NCBI RefSeq assembly: GCF_002116635.1
Contig: NZ_LQPW01000165.1
Span: 124,001-188,000 of the forward strand
Source of the DNA: Mycobacterium szulgai
GTDB taxonomy: Bacteria; Actinomycetota; Actinomycetes; Mycobacteriales; Mycobacteriaceae
Reading direction: 5' to 3'
Length of the DNA: 64,000 nt
Notes under the pieces: model-generated
The model's input: the letters and a program-made list of their open reading frames with translations, nothing else
The model's database searches: none
What the model was told of the DNA's origin: nothing
Shown here: positions 25,428 through 33,867 of the stretch, in pieces
How positions within the stretch are numbered: position 1 is the first letter of the stretch
Layout of the letters: each line of letters begins with the position of its first letter
Translations under genes and position numbers: made by a program

Positions 25428-26416
25428 CGGTGGCGGTCCAGCCGACTGTCGAAGAGACCCGAACCATCCCGGCGGCCACCCGGGTCTCACCCGAAAACGA
25501 CTTGGCGCCATGGCATTTCCGCGCCGGCGCATTCGCCATCGACGTCCTGCCCGGGATGTCCGTAATCGCGACGATGGCGTTGGTCTCGTTATCGGTCAGG
25601 TCGGGCAGCGCGTGGTGGTGGGTGTCGCTGTCCGTGCTTGGGGTCGCGGTGCTGCTGGTGCTGGTCAACCGCTTGCTGCTTCCGGCCATCACCGGCTGGA
25701 CGTTGGGACGCGCGCTGTACGGCATCGCGGTGACGCGGCGCGACGGCGAAGCGATCGGAACCTGGGGTCTACTGCTGCGCGATCTGGCCCACCTGCTCGA
25801 CACGTTGCCGGTGTTGCTGGGCTGGCTGTGGCCGCTGTGGGATTCTCGCCACCGGACTTTTGCCGATCTGCTGCTGCGCACCGAAGTACGGCGTGTCGAA
25901 CCGCACGCGCGGCCGGTCAAGGTACGGCAGTGGACCGCGGCGGCCTTGTTGTTCGCGGCGCTGCTGTGTCTAGACGGTGCCGGCGTGAGCTACGCCTTGG
26001 TGTACGCGCCCGATCGCGCCACCGATCAGACCCGTGCCGAGATCGCGATACAGGGGCCGAAAATCGCGGCTGACATGCTGACGTACGACCCGCAGACATT
26101 GCGGCAGGACTTCGCCCGTGCCCAGTCGCTGACCACGGACAGGTATCGCGGTCAGCTGGCGGCTCAGCAGGAGGCGGTGGAGAAGGGCCACCCGGTCATC
26201 AACGAGTATTGGGTGACGGGCAGCTCGATCCAGTCGGCGTCGCCGGATCGCGCCACCATGCTGTTGTTCATGCAGGGCCGGCGCGGTGTACCGCCAGAGC
26301 AGCGCTACATCAGCGCCACCGTTCGGGTGACCTTCGCGAAAGGCCGCGACAAGCACTGGCGCGTTGACGATCTCACTGTACTGACCAAGCCCAAAGCACC
26401 TGGGAATGGAAAATGA
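25424..26416 (+). CDS. Mce-associated RDD-domain membrane protein (Rv0176 equivalent)
   Basis: A 330-residue protein. The first ~180 residues form an RDD domain: RAGAFAIDVLPG (Arg and Asp), four hydrophobic helices and the Asp of WDSRHRTFADLLLRT. After a further membrane span (WTAAALLFAALLCLDGAGV) comes a Mas-type extracytoplasmic domain ending DKHWRVDDLTVLTK. It starts at a GTG overlapping the previous stop (GTGA) and ends overlapping the next ATG. Readings beginning earlier at 25085 lie inside the preceding gene and are rejected. The function is accessory to Mce1; the mechanism is unknown. Confidence 0.9.
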   Translation: MTVAVQPTVEETRTIPAATRVSPENDLAPWHFRAGAFAIDVLPGMSVIATMALVSLSVRSGSAWWWVSLSVLGVAVLLVLVNRLLLPAITGWTLGRALYGIAVTRRDGEAIGTWGLLLRDLAHLLDTLPVLLGWLWPLWDSRHRTFADLLLRTEVRRVEPHARPVKVRQWTAAALLFAALLCLDGAGVSYALVYAPDRATDQTRAEIAIQGPKIAADMLTYDPQTLRQDFARAQSLTTDRYRGQLAAQQEAVEKGHPVINEYWVTGSSIQSASPDRATMLLFMQGRRGVPPEQRYISATVRVTFAKGRDKHWRVDDLTVLTKPKAPGNGK

Positions 26417-26964
26417 GTCCGCGCCGCAAGTTTCGGCCCGGAGAGGGGCAACTGTTTGTCGCACAGGCGATTCCGCCGAGGTCGTCAGGGCTGGCACTGG
26501 CGGTGGCGGTCACCGTCGCCGTCATCGCGGCGGCGCTCACGGTGTGCACGCTGTCGCTGATCGGCCACGAATCTCGGGAACGTGCGGCCAGCCGCGACCA
26601 CGAGGTGGTCAACTACGTCAAATGGTTCATGACCGGCTTCACCACCCTGGACCCGTATCACGCCAACGCGTATGTAGAACGGGTATTGGCGCAGGCGACA
26701 GGCGATTTCGCCAAGCAGTACCACGATAGGGCGAACGAGATCCTGCTCCAGGTCGCCAGGGCGGAACCGGCCACCGGGACCGTCATTGACGCCGGCGTGG
26801 AACGGTGGAACGACGACGGCACCGCCAGTGTGCTGGTGGCTACCGAAGTCACCTCCAAGTCCGCGGATGAGAAGCAGGTGTTTGAAAGCACGAATCGCTG
26901 GACGGCGACGGTCAAGCAGGAAGGGAATCAGTGGAAGATCAGCAACCTGATGCAGGTGATCTGA
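26413..26964 (+). CDS. Mce-associated membrane protein (Rv0177 equivalent)
   Basis: A 183-residue Mas protein with a short basic N-terminus, a single membrane anchor (GLALAVAVTVAVIAAALTVCTLSLIG, about 25-50 in segments) and an NTF2-like extracytoplasmic domain ending GNQWKISNLMQVI, the same 'W-x-I-S-x-L' ending as the other Mas proteins. It overlaps its upstream neighbour by ATGA and its downstream neighbour by 34 bases. A VirB8-like fold has been proposed for the family. Confidence 0.88.
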   Translation: MSPRRKFRPGEGQLFVAQAIPPRSSGLALAVAVTVAVIAAALTVCTLSLIGHESRERAASRDHEVVNYVKWFMTGFTTLDPYHANAYVERVLAQATGDFAKQYHDRANEILLQVARAEPATGTVIDAGVERWNDDGTASVLVATEVTSKSADEKQVFESTNRWTATVKQEGNQWKISNLMQVI

Positions 26965-27695
26965 CCGCGGAAGAGGAAACAGCGGCCGCTGAGGAGACTG
27001 ACGCCGCTGAGGAGACCGAGGCCGCTGAGGAGACCGAGGCCGCTGAGGAGACCGACGCCGCTGAAGAGACCGGGGCCGCTGAAGAGACCGGGGCCGCTGA
27101 AGAGACCGGGGCCGCTGACTCCGACGAGACCGAAGCCACCGAAGCCGCCGAGGACAAGACAGCTGCGCCCACGAAGAAGTCGAGGCGTCTGCTGGTACCG
27201 GTAGTGGCCGCGCTAATTGCCGCGTTGTTCATCGGTTCGGCGGCCTTCGCGGGCGCGGCCGTGCAGCCCTATCTGGCCGATCGCGCCACCGTAGCGGTCA
27301 AACTGAAGGTGGCCCGGACGGCGGCAAACGCGATCACGACGTTGTGGACCTACACGCCCGAGAACATGGACAGCCTTGCCGATCGTGCGGCGGCCTACCT
27401 CAGCGGAGACTTCGGTGCCCAGTACCGCAAGTTCGTCGACGCCATCGTGGCGCCCAACAAACAGGCCAAGGTGACCAACACCACCGAGGTCACCGGCGTC
27501 GCAGTCGAATCGCTCGAGGGTCCCAATGCCGTTGCAATTGTGTACACGAACACCACCACCACCAGCCCGCTGACCAAGAACATCCCGGCGATGAAGTACC
27601 TGTCCTACCGGCTGATCATGAAGCGCGACAACGGTCGCTGGTTGGTGACCAGGATGACGACCATAACCTCGCTGGATGTGACGCCGCACCTGTAG
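26931..27695 (+). CDS. Mce-associated membrane protein (Rv0178 equivalent)
   Basis: A 254-residue Mas protein beginning at a GTG inside the end of the previous gene. An acidic head of about 80 residues contains seven AAEETx hexapeptide repeats, followed by a basic KKSRR stop, a membrane span (LLVPVVAALIAALFIGSAAF) and an extracytoplasmic domain ending GRWLVTRMTTITSL. The head should lie in the cytosol. It is the last gene of the mce1 run; the next gene on the strand is unrelated. Confidence 0.88.
   Translation: MEDQQPDAGDLTAEEETAAAEETDAAEETEAAEETEAAEETDAAEETGAAEETGAAEETGAADSDETEATEAAEDKTAAPTKKSRRLLVPVVAALIAALFIGSAAFAGAAVQPYLADRATVAVKLKVARTAANAITTLWTYTPENMDSLADRAAAYLSGDFGAQYRKFVDAIVAPNKQAKVTNTTEVTGVAVESLEGPNAVAIVYTNTTTTSPLTKNIPAMKYLSYRLIMKRDNGRWLVTRMTTITSLDVTPHL
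26985..27110 (+). repeat. 18-base tandem repeat, seven copies, in the Rv0178-like gene
   Basis: Seven units of GCCGCTGARGAGACYGNN run without gaps and encode AAEETD, AAEETE, AAEETE, AAEETD and three AAEETG. The last three units are identical to each other, as are units two and three, which suggests recent slippage-type expansion. All units keep the frame. Confidence 0.93.
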
Positions 27696-27708
27696 CGACC
27701 CGGGTCCC

Positions 27709-28407
27709 ATGGCAGTCAGTTCGCCGGTATTCCACCGCCTGACGATCGTCGCGCTCCTGCTGCTGACCTTCGCAACAGGATTGGCCGATGCGATCAGTGT
27801 GCTGGTGCTGGGACACGTCTTCGTCGCCAACATGACGGGCAACGTGGTCTTCCTCGGCTTCTGGTTCGTGAAGTCGAATATCGACCTGACGGCCGGCCTG
27901 GTGGCCTTCTCCGGCTTTCTCACCGGCGCGGTGATCGGCGGCCGGCTGTTGCGCACGCTCGGCCATCGGCCGCGGCGCTGGATCACTACGGTGCTGGGCA
28001 TCGAAGTCATCAACCTGGTGGTGCTGTCCAGCCTGGCCGGTGCCGGCATCCTGCACTACAACGACAACACCAAACTCTTTCTGCTGGGCGGACTTGCGGT
28101 GACCTTCGGCATGCAGAACGCCTCGGCACGCGAATTCGGCATTCAGGAACTGAGCACCACGGTCCTGACCTCGACCATCGTTGCCATAGGTGCCGACAGC
28201 CGGCTTGCCGGCGGCTCCGGTCACCGAGAAGGCCTGCGGTACAGCGTGATTCTTTCGATGTGTGGCGGCGCCATACTCGGGGCGACGCTGTCCAAGGTGA
28301 TCGTGGCCCCGGTGCTGGCGCTGGCCGCCGCCGTCATCGCGATCAGTCTGCTGATCTTCCGGTTCGGACCGGCCGATCGCAAAACGCCTGAGGCCCTGAC
28401 CAGTTGA
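27709..28407 (+). CDS. YoaK-type (DUF1275) membrane protein
   Basis: A 232-residue integral membrane protein with about six hydrophobic segments. DUF1275 markers are visible: TGLADAISVLVLGHVFVANMTGNVV in pieces near the N-terminus, and GLAVTFGMQNASAREFG in the middle. Function in the family is unknown, and a transport role is often guessed. The ATG at 27709 lies 13 bases after the last mce1 gene. Its stop is one base from the stop of the convergent lprO. I recall no equivalent at this position in M. tuberculosis, so it looks like an insertion. Confidence 0.85.
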   Translation: MAVSSPVFHRLTIVALLLLTFATGLADAISVLVLGHVFVANMTGNVVFLGFWFVKSNIDLTAGLVAFSGFLTGAVIGGRLLRTLGHRPRRWITTVLGIEVINLVVLSSLAGAGILHYNDNTKLFLLGGLAVTFGMQNASAREFGIQELSTTVLTSTIVAIGADSRLAGGSGHREGLRYSVILSMCGGAILGATLSKVIVAPVLALAAAVIAISLLIFRFGPADRKTPEALTS

Positions 28408-28408
28408 G

Positions 28409-29503
28409 CTAGTTGAAGGCCAGCCAGCTGGGCAGCGCCCGCTCATGCGAATCGCACAACACCTCGCGGGTGTCACACGATCCCTTCGGGGATCCCGCGC
28501 CGGCCCACATGCCCCCGGTGTCGCGGCGCAGCACGATCGCCGACGAGCCACCGCCGTCGAGCAGGACCGCCGTATCGCTACCCAGCCCCCGGAACAGGTC
28601 TTGCATGTTGTCCGGCGTGTAGTTGCCACCCTCGAAGATGTACATCTCGTCGCGCTGCTTCACGTAGGCCAGCGCCGTGCGTGCCGCGCTGGGGCCGCCG
28701 TCATGCAGCTGGCCGGTCTTGCCGGGCGACAACAATCCGATCCCGGCCACGGCGACGAACTTCGCGTTCTTGTTCAGCAGGTCCTGGATTACCGGGGTGG
28801 CTTGGTCGTAATCCTCTCTGCCGTTGGGCCGCAACACATATGGGGCTGCGCCGACGGGAATTATCATGGTGGTCAGCGAGCTCCAGCTTTCACCCCCGCC
28901 GGACAGGCCCTGCTTGCCCGGATAGGCGACGGTCCCCGTGACCGCCTGGTTGGCCCGCCCCTGGCCGTGAGTGTTATCCACGAAGGCGCCCAGCGGTGAG
29001 CTACAGCCGGTCGTTCGCCAACTGCCGCCCTTCTGTGGGCGTACGTCGAAGAAGTTGGCGTTGATCGCGATGGTCGGTTGCCCCATCCGTTGCCAGGCCT
29101 GCAGCGGCGGATAGATCTCCGATGCCTGCCACAGTCCTTCACCGGTACGGGCGCCCGGGTTGTTCTCGCAGCGTGCCTGATCTCCTTGGTGGCTATCGAC
29201 CAGTAGGTGTGGTTGCAGCCGTTGCGAGGCGTTCTTGATGACCATCAGATGGCCGCCGTTGTTCATCTCGTACCAGCTGCCGGCGCCGTTGAGCAGCGGC
29301 ATGGCATGGCCGCCGCCGAAGTTGTAAACCAGGTAAGAGCCCTTGGTGGTGGCGATGGCCTGCTCGAGCATCTCGCGTGCATCGGCGGCGCGAGCCACCG
29401 GCTCTCCCGTCGTGAAGGCGAGCGTGGCGCAGGCGGCTAGCGTCGTGCAGCCAGCCGTCAGCCGACCCGCCAATTTGGTGAGGCTGGCAGATGGTGACAG
29501 CAC
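28409..29503 (-). CDS. lprO: lipoprotein LprO with phosphodiester glycosidase-like domain
   Basis: A 364-residue exported protein. The N-terminus is a signal sequence with a lipobox-like LAAC (Cys near residue 25), fitting the LprO annotation (Rv0179c). The C-terminal half has the LDGGGSSAIVLRRD motif typical of NAGPA-type phosphodiester glycosidase domains, and INANFF in the middle also fits that family. The start used is the GTG at 29503. It ends one base from the convergent DUF1275 gene. Substrate unknown; a cell-wall glycan role is plausible. Confidence 0.87.
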   Translation of the reverse strand: MLSPSASLTKLAGRLTAGCTTLAACATLAFTTGEPVARAADAREMLEQAIATTKGSYLVYNFGGGHAMPLLNGAGSWYEMNNGGHLMVIKNASQRLQPHLLVDSHQGDQARCENNPGARTGEGLWQASEIYPPLQAWQRMGQPTIAINANFFDVRPQKGGSWRTTGCSSPLGAFVDNTHGQGRANQAVTGTVAYPGKQGLSGGGESWSSLTTMIIPVGAAPYVLRPNGREDYDQATPVIQDLLNKNAKFVAVAGIGLLSPGKTGQLHDGGPSAARTALAYVKQRDEMYIFEGGNYTPDNMQDLFRGLGSDTAVLLDGGGSSAIVLRRDTGGMWAGAGSPKGSCDTREVLCDSHERALPSWLAFN

Positions 29504-29609
29504 GATAGCCCTTTCGGCCTGACTCCCGGTGCAACTATCACAACATTAGCCACACCAATAACACTGTCAATTTGAGTAACAGCCTCGTGACAGTTAGGCC
29601 GCGCCGGAA

Positions 29610-31076
29610 TTACGTTTTCTCGCTTGGAGTTTCGGGCTCCGACTCAGGGTAGGGCTCCGCGGCGGCTTCCGGGGTCGACGCGGGCACCGACTCGGTCGCC
29701 GATTCCGGGGCCGACTCGGCTGCCGATTCCGGGGCCGTTTCGCGGGCCTTTTCGCGCGCCTGGTGCTGGGCTTGGTGCTCCATGGCGATCGCCATCTCGA
29801 CCGCGCCCGGGATTCGGTGAAATCCCTTGCGGTCGTATAGATGTGTGATGATGCCGCCCACCAACACCCCGATCACCAGACCGATGGCAGTCATCAGCAA
29901 CGCCTGGGACAGGCCGGCGTCGCCATGGCCGTTGAGATAAAGCAGCGACCGCACTCCGAGGAACACCTGGTGCATCGGCTCGAACTCGGCCAGCCACCGG
30001 AAGAACGGTGGCACGGCCTCCAGTGGCACCGTGGCACCCGCCGACGGCAACCCGAGGATCACGAAAACCAGCATGCTGAACAGCAATCCCATCGACCCCA
30101 GCACCGCAATGAGGGAACTCGACGTGATGCCCACCGCGCTGATCGCGAACACCCCGTAACCCCACAGTTGCCAGCCGAGCTGGATGGGCATGCCGAGTCC
30201 GTGCGCGATCGCCATGTAGACACCCGAGGTGAGCAACGCCAGTATCACCATCACGCCCCACTTGACCAACAGGGTGCGGAACCGCGAAATGTTGACCTGT
30301 TCGGCGAAGCGATAGACGGGGCCGAATTCGGCTGGTACATAACCGAGCATCGAGTCGACGAGCGTGCTGACCACGATGCTGCCGGTGAAGCCGGCCAATA
30401 GCAACAGCAGCGCGTAGTAGAACGCCGACAGGCCGTTGCCGGTGCCGTTGGGTAATGGGTTGTAGATGGTCGACTTGACGTCGATAGGGCTGGCCAGCCC
30501 GAGCGCCGACGCACCGGCCAGCGGTGCGCCACCCGTCTGCGCCGCTACCTCCGCCGAAAGCCGTTCGCCCACTTTGGTATTCACCACGGCCAGGGCTTGG
30601 GTGAGGGTCTGGCCGGCGATGCTGGAGCCTAGGGTTCCCGCCCGCGGATTGGTCGAGATGGTGATGGCGGGGCGGTCCACCCGATTGGCCGTCACCGCGC
30701 TGGCCCCGAACTCTCGCAGGCTCGACGAGAAGCCCGGGGGAATTACGGCTTGGCCATACACCTGGGCCCGGTCAAGCAGCTTCTTCGCCTCGTCCCTGGA
30801 CACCACCCGCACGTCGTACTTGTTGTTGTCCAGTCCGGCGACCAGGCCGTCGACAATCTGCTTACCCGCGGGCCCCGCGTCCTGGTTGACGATGGCGATG
30901 GGGAAGTGCCGCAGGTTCGTGGTGGGGTTCAAGATCCCGCCCAGGTACAGCGCAGCCAGCGCTGACATCAGGGCCAGCGTGATGACGATGGGCGCCGCCC
31001 AGAACCGCACGGTGCGAACCGCCCTTATGTTCCGCTTGGGGTTGGGTGCCGCGTGGCGCGGCCGCGATTGAGACAT
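29610..31076 (-). CDS. YhgE/Pip-like (ABC-2 type) membrane protein (Rv0180c equivalent)
   Basis: A 488-residue membrane protein. One span near the N-terminus (FWAAPIVITLALMSALAALYL) is followed by a ~190-residue extracytoplasmic domain starting LRHFPIAIVNQDAG, then five membrane spans (about 215-410), the architecture of YhgE/Pip and ABC-2 type exporters. The C-terminal ~65 residues are an acidic repetitive cytoplasmic tail (ESAAESAPESATESVPAS). It lies 27 bases from the pirin gene upstream on the same strand. The transported substrate is unknown. Confidence 0.87.
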   Translation of the reverse strand: MSQSRPRHAAPNPKRNIRAVRTVRFWAAPIVITLALMSALAALYLGGILNPTTNLRHFPIAIVNQDAGPAGKQIVDGLVAGLDNNKYDVRVVSRDEAKKLLDRAQVYGQAVIPPGFSSSLREFGASAVTANRVDRPAITISTNPRAGTLGSSIAGQTLTQALAVVNTKVGERLSAEVAAQTGGAPLAGASALGLASPIDVKSTIYNPLPNGTGNGLSAFYYALLLLLAGFTGSIVVSTLVDSMLGYVPAEFGPVYRFAEQVNISRFRTLLVKWGVMVILALLTSGVYMAIAHGLGMPIQLGWQLWGYGVFAISAVGITSSSLIAVLGSMGLLFSMLVFVILGLPSAGATVPLEAVPPFFRWLAEFEPMHQVFLGVRSLLYLNGHGDAGLSQALLMTAIGLVIGVLVGGIITHLYDRKGFHRIPGAVEMAIAMEHQAQHQAREKARETAPESAAESAPESATESVPASTPEAAAEPYPESEPETPSEKT

Positions 31077-31103
31077 GCCGGCTCCTGTCTTGTCGTGGCC
31101 ACT

Positions 31104-31838
31104 CTATGTTGCGGCGCCTCCAAGCTTGCTGTGCATCTCCCAGACGAGGACTTCCGACGCGTCGAGGGCGGTCAGCCGCAGGGCATCGGTCTCGGTGAAC
31201 CGGACCGCGTCTCCTTCGCCGAGTTCGCCCGCATCTTCCAGCGTGACCCGCCCGCGTGGGACGAATAGGTGCAGATAGGGCGCCGCCGGCAGGGTTGTCG
31301 TGTCGCCGGGGTGCAGCCGTGCGGCGTACAAGGCTGCGCCGCGGTTGTGCAGGGTGATGGCCGCATCCTGCCCGGGCAGGCCCGACGCGACGGTCACCAG
31401 GCCGCCGCTCAACAGCTCGTCATCGATCTCGTGTTGGTGGTAGCTGGGCGCGATGGCGGTCTGGTCGGGGATCACCCACATCTGCACGAAATGCACCGGC
31501 TCCGTCGCGGAGTCGTTCTTCTCGGAGTGCAGAATTCCGCTGCCGGCCGACATGCGTTGCGCCAGTCCGGGGTAGATCACTCCGTGATTGCCCGCCGAGT
31601 CCTGGTGCATCAACACGCCATCCAGCACCCAGGTCACGATCTCCATGTCCCGGTGCGGGTGAGTATCGAACCCCGCCCCCGGCGCGACGATGTCGTCGTT
31701 ATTGACCAGCAGTAAACCGTGATGGGTGTTGTCGGGATCGTAGTGGTCGCCGAACGAGAACGAGTGTCTGGACTTCAGCCAGGACGTGATGGTGACAGAA
31801 CGCTCGTCGGCTCGCCTGATATCTACGTGGGCCGGCAT
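31104..31838 (-). CDS. pirin-like cupin (quercetinase-type, Rv0181c equivalent)
   Basis: A 244-residue bicupin. Metal ligands of the N-terminal cupin are visible in GFDTHPHRDMEIVTWVL (two His and the His/Glu set) and GSGILHSEKN. The C-terminal cupin (LYAARLHPGDTTTLP) lacks obvious ligands, as in bacterial pirins. Some homologues are quercetin dioxygenases; the physiological role is unknown. The ATG at 31838 gives a length typical for the family. Confidence 0.92.
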   Translation of the reverse strand: MPAHVDIRRADERSVTITSWLKSRHSFSFGDHYDPDNTHHGLLLVNNDDIVAPGAGFDTHPHRDMEIVTWVLDGVLMHQDSAGNHGVIYPGLAQRMSAGSGILHSEKNDSATEPVHFVQMWVIPDQTAIAPSYHQHEIDDELLSGGLVTVASGLPGQDAAITLHNRGAALYAARLHPGDTTTLPAAPYLHLFVPRGRVTLEDAGELGEGDAVRFTETDALRLTALDASEVLVWEMHSKLGGAAT

Positions 31839-32289
31839 GGATTTCAGGGTAACGCGGCATTTGGCGGCGTGAGCGCCGGCGCTCTCGTGGCGAGCCCTTC
31901 AAACTACGCCTGCATAGCGACGGGCGAAGCGATTTAGTATTGTGCCGACAAATCCCGGGCATTTGTAAATTACCTGGCCAATTCTGTTCGGTACCAACGT
32001 GATCGATTCAGCCGGCATTGTGGGGAGATGGTAAGCCGCGCGGACCCAGCCGTTCGTGCCGAATCCGAAGATCCGCCGAGCGGCAACCTCTTTCGTCAAG
32101 CTATGGGGCGGACGCGAAGGGGCAATACGCTAGCGCACAGAGGTGTTGTGCGACAAGGGCTTTGCTTCTGGTGATCTTGACAACTGTTGCTTGTTGACAT
32201 TGTTGACCTAGCGTATTACAACGGTAAAGTCCTACCGCGTAACGACCAAAGCGGCAGGCTCCCGGTACACGGAAACGGCGACCGTAGGG
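31839..32289 (+). promoter_or_regulatory. 451-base control region upstream of the espACD-like cluster
   Basis: No gene is supported here. The region is clearly more AT-rich than its surroundings. Near its right end TTGACA occurs at 32177-32182 and 32194-32199 and TTGACC at 32203-32208; the latter pair are in a 9-base direct repeat (TGTTGACAT/TGTTGACCT). TAAAGT at 32225-32230 is 16 bases from TTGACC and could be a -10. A long upstream region is also a feature of the espACD operon of M. tuberculosis, where EspR and Lsr2 bind; similar control is inferred. Confidence 0.45.
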
Positions 32290-33447
32290 ATGCATCGCAT
32301 GGGTATAACGCTCATCATCGATTCGGCGATCGGGACCATCGAGAGCCTCGAATTATTGCTCGGTAGTGGCATCCCCGACGGGGGAAGCGTATTCAGTTTC
32401 ACGTCCTCCCTTTTCAGTCAAACAGCTAACGAGTTGAACTCAGCCGGCCCCGGAAACCATTGGCAAGGTTCCGCCGCGGACAGCTACGCCGGCCAGAACC
32501 AGCGTCAACAGAGTTTCTTGGGCGAATTAGCCAAGCTGGACAGCGAGATTGAGTCGCTCATCGCGGCGCAGGCTGAAGCCGTCAGCAGAACGCGCGACGT
32601 CTTGTCGGACGTTTTGTCCGGGCTCAAAGTCGCCCGGAAGATCGCCATCGACATGAGCTACGTCCCGGTCGTCGGCTGGATCATGTCGATAAATTTCCAG
32701 GCGGCAACATGCGCAGTCGCGATGGCGGTCGTCGGAGGTGCGCTCCTGTACCTGACAGTGAAGACGGTGGAAGACACGATTCGGCTGCTCGAATTGCTTG
32801 CGCAGCTAGCCGAATTGCTGGCATCCATCGTCTCAGACGTCATATCGGACATCGTCGACGTAATTTGGGACGTCATCTCCAATCTGTGGAACGAATTGTC
32901 TGCCTGGTTGGCGGAGCTGGAGTCTTTATTCGGCAGCATGTTCGGCGCGGGCGGCCTGTCCGGCATGGCTGGAATGCTCGGCATGGGCGGGTTGTCGCAA
33001 TTGGGCAGCATGGCCAAATCGGGCGGGCCCTCCGGCTCAGAGGACTCGCCGGGCTCGTCGGGCGCGCCTGGTTCGCCGGACTTGAGCCGGTTGGCACAAA
33101 TGACGGGGTTGGCCGAATTCGGCCGCGGGTCTGGTGCGGTTGGCATTCCGAGTCTGGGGCAGCTGAGTTCGGCTCTGGGCCGGCTGAGTCCGGTGTCACC
33201 GGAAGTCGGTGGTGCCGGTAGTCCGGGTCCGCTGGGCGGATCGCCGCAGCCGGGCGCGCCGCAGGCCCCGGGCATGAATGGCATGCAACCGTCGTCGACG
33301 GGCGGAAAAGGGACGACGAAAAAGTACGACGACGGCGCGGCCGCGGGAGGTGACGATCTCGAGCGAGCGCCCGTCGGTGTTGGTGCAGAGAGCCCAAGGT
33401 CCATGCGGAGCGCGCCCGTTGCAGTCGTACGTGAGCCAAAGCTCTAG
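32290..33447 (+). CDS. espA: EspA-like ESX-1 secretion-associated protein
   Basis: A 385-residue protein colinear with EspA (Rv3616c, 392 aa): N-terminal GITLIIDSAIGTIESLELLLG, the WxG turn in HWQGSAADSYAG (W58, G60), SYVPVVGWIMS, the conserved single Cys in FQAATCAVAMAVVGGALLYL (C141, equivalent to the disulfide-forming Cys of EspA), a helical hydrophobic segment, a Gly/Ser/Pro-rich region, and the ending GTTKKYDDGAAAGGDDLERAP. EspA is co-secreted with EspC through ESX-1. Either ATG (32290 or 32299) could be the start. It is followed 43 bases later by an EspC-like gene. Confidence 0.9.
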   Translation: MHRMGITLIIDSAIGTIESLELLLGSGIPDGGSVFSFTSSLFSQTANELNSAGPGNHWQGSAADSYAGQNQRQQSFLGELAKLDSEIESLIAAQAEAVSRTRDVLSDVLSGLKVARKIAIDMSYVPVVGWIMSINFQAATCAVAMAVVGGALLYLTVKTVEDTIRLLELLAQLAELLASIVSDVISDIVDVIWDVISNLWNELSAWLAELESLFGSMFGAGGLSGMAGMLGMGGLSQLGSMAKSGGPSGSEDSPGSSGAPGSPDLSRLAQMTGLAEFGRGSGAVGIPSLGQLSSALGRLSPVSPEVGGAGSPGPLGGSPQPGAPQAPGMNGMQPSSTGGKGTTKKYDDGAAAGGDDLERAPVGVGAESPRSMRSAPVAVVREPKL

Positions 33448-33490
33448 TCGGTCAACGCAATAACGCGGCAAGCGAGGAAAGGAGCAATCC

Positions 33491-33802
33491 ATGACAGGCT
33501 GCTTGAAGGTCCAGCCGGAATATCTCAATACGCTGGCGACGCGGTACGACAACGCCGCGACGAATGTGGAAACCGCAACTCAGGCGGCCGCCGGCACGAG
33601 TGAGTCGGTTTCGATCACCCACGGTTCGTATTGCTCGAAATTCAACAGCGCCCTGCAAATGTTTGAGTCGACCCGCAGTAACGCGGGTGCCTCGCTGCAA
33701 GGGCTGGCTACGCAAATCGCCGAAAATCTCCGTAGCGCCGCCAGTTTGTATCTCGACACCGACCAACAATGGGCCGGCACGGTAGGCCAGACGATGCCCT
33801 GA
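33491..33802 (+). CDS. espC: EspC-like ESX-1 secretion-associated protein
   Basis: A 103-residue helical-hairpin protein of the same length as EspC (Rv3615c). Shared features are LKVQPEYLNTLATRYDNAA, SVSITHGSYCSKFN with its Cys (residue 48), and the C-terminal type VII secretion signal YxxxD as YLDTD (87-91). A GAGGAAAGGAG ribosome binding site lies about 5-8 bases before the ATG. In M. tuberculosis EspC forms filaments and is mutually dependent on EspA for export; the same pairing is expected here. Confidence 0.92.
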   Translation: MTGCLKVQPEYLNTLATRYDNAATNVETATQAAAGTSESVSITHGSYCSKFNSALQMFESTRSNAGASLQGLATQIAENLRSAASLYLDTDQQWAGTVGQTMP

Positions 33803-33867
33803 TCTGGCCGGCCCCATTCGCTGCAGCCCGCGACTAGATCCCAGTGTGCCCGAAAGGGGGCCCTCGC

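Noticed and set aside
24763..27110. Possible CRISPR array from the repeated segments
   Set aside because: The repeats are in-frame coding duplications without spacers or cas genes.
32290..33802. PE/PPE or EsxAB pair
   Set aside because: Length, the EspA-type C-terminus and the EspC-type protein following it fit EspA/EspC better than PE/PPE or 100-residue Esx proteins.
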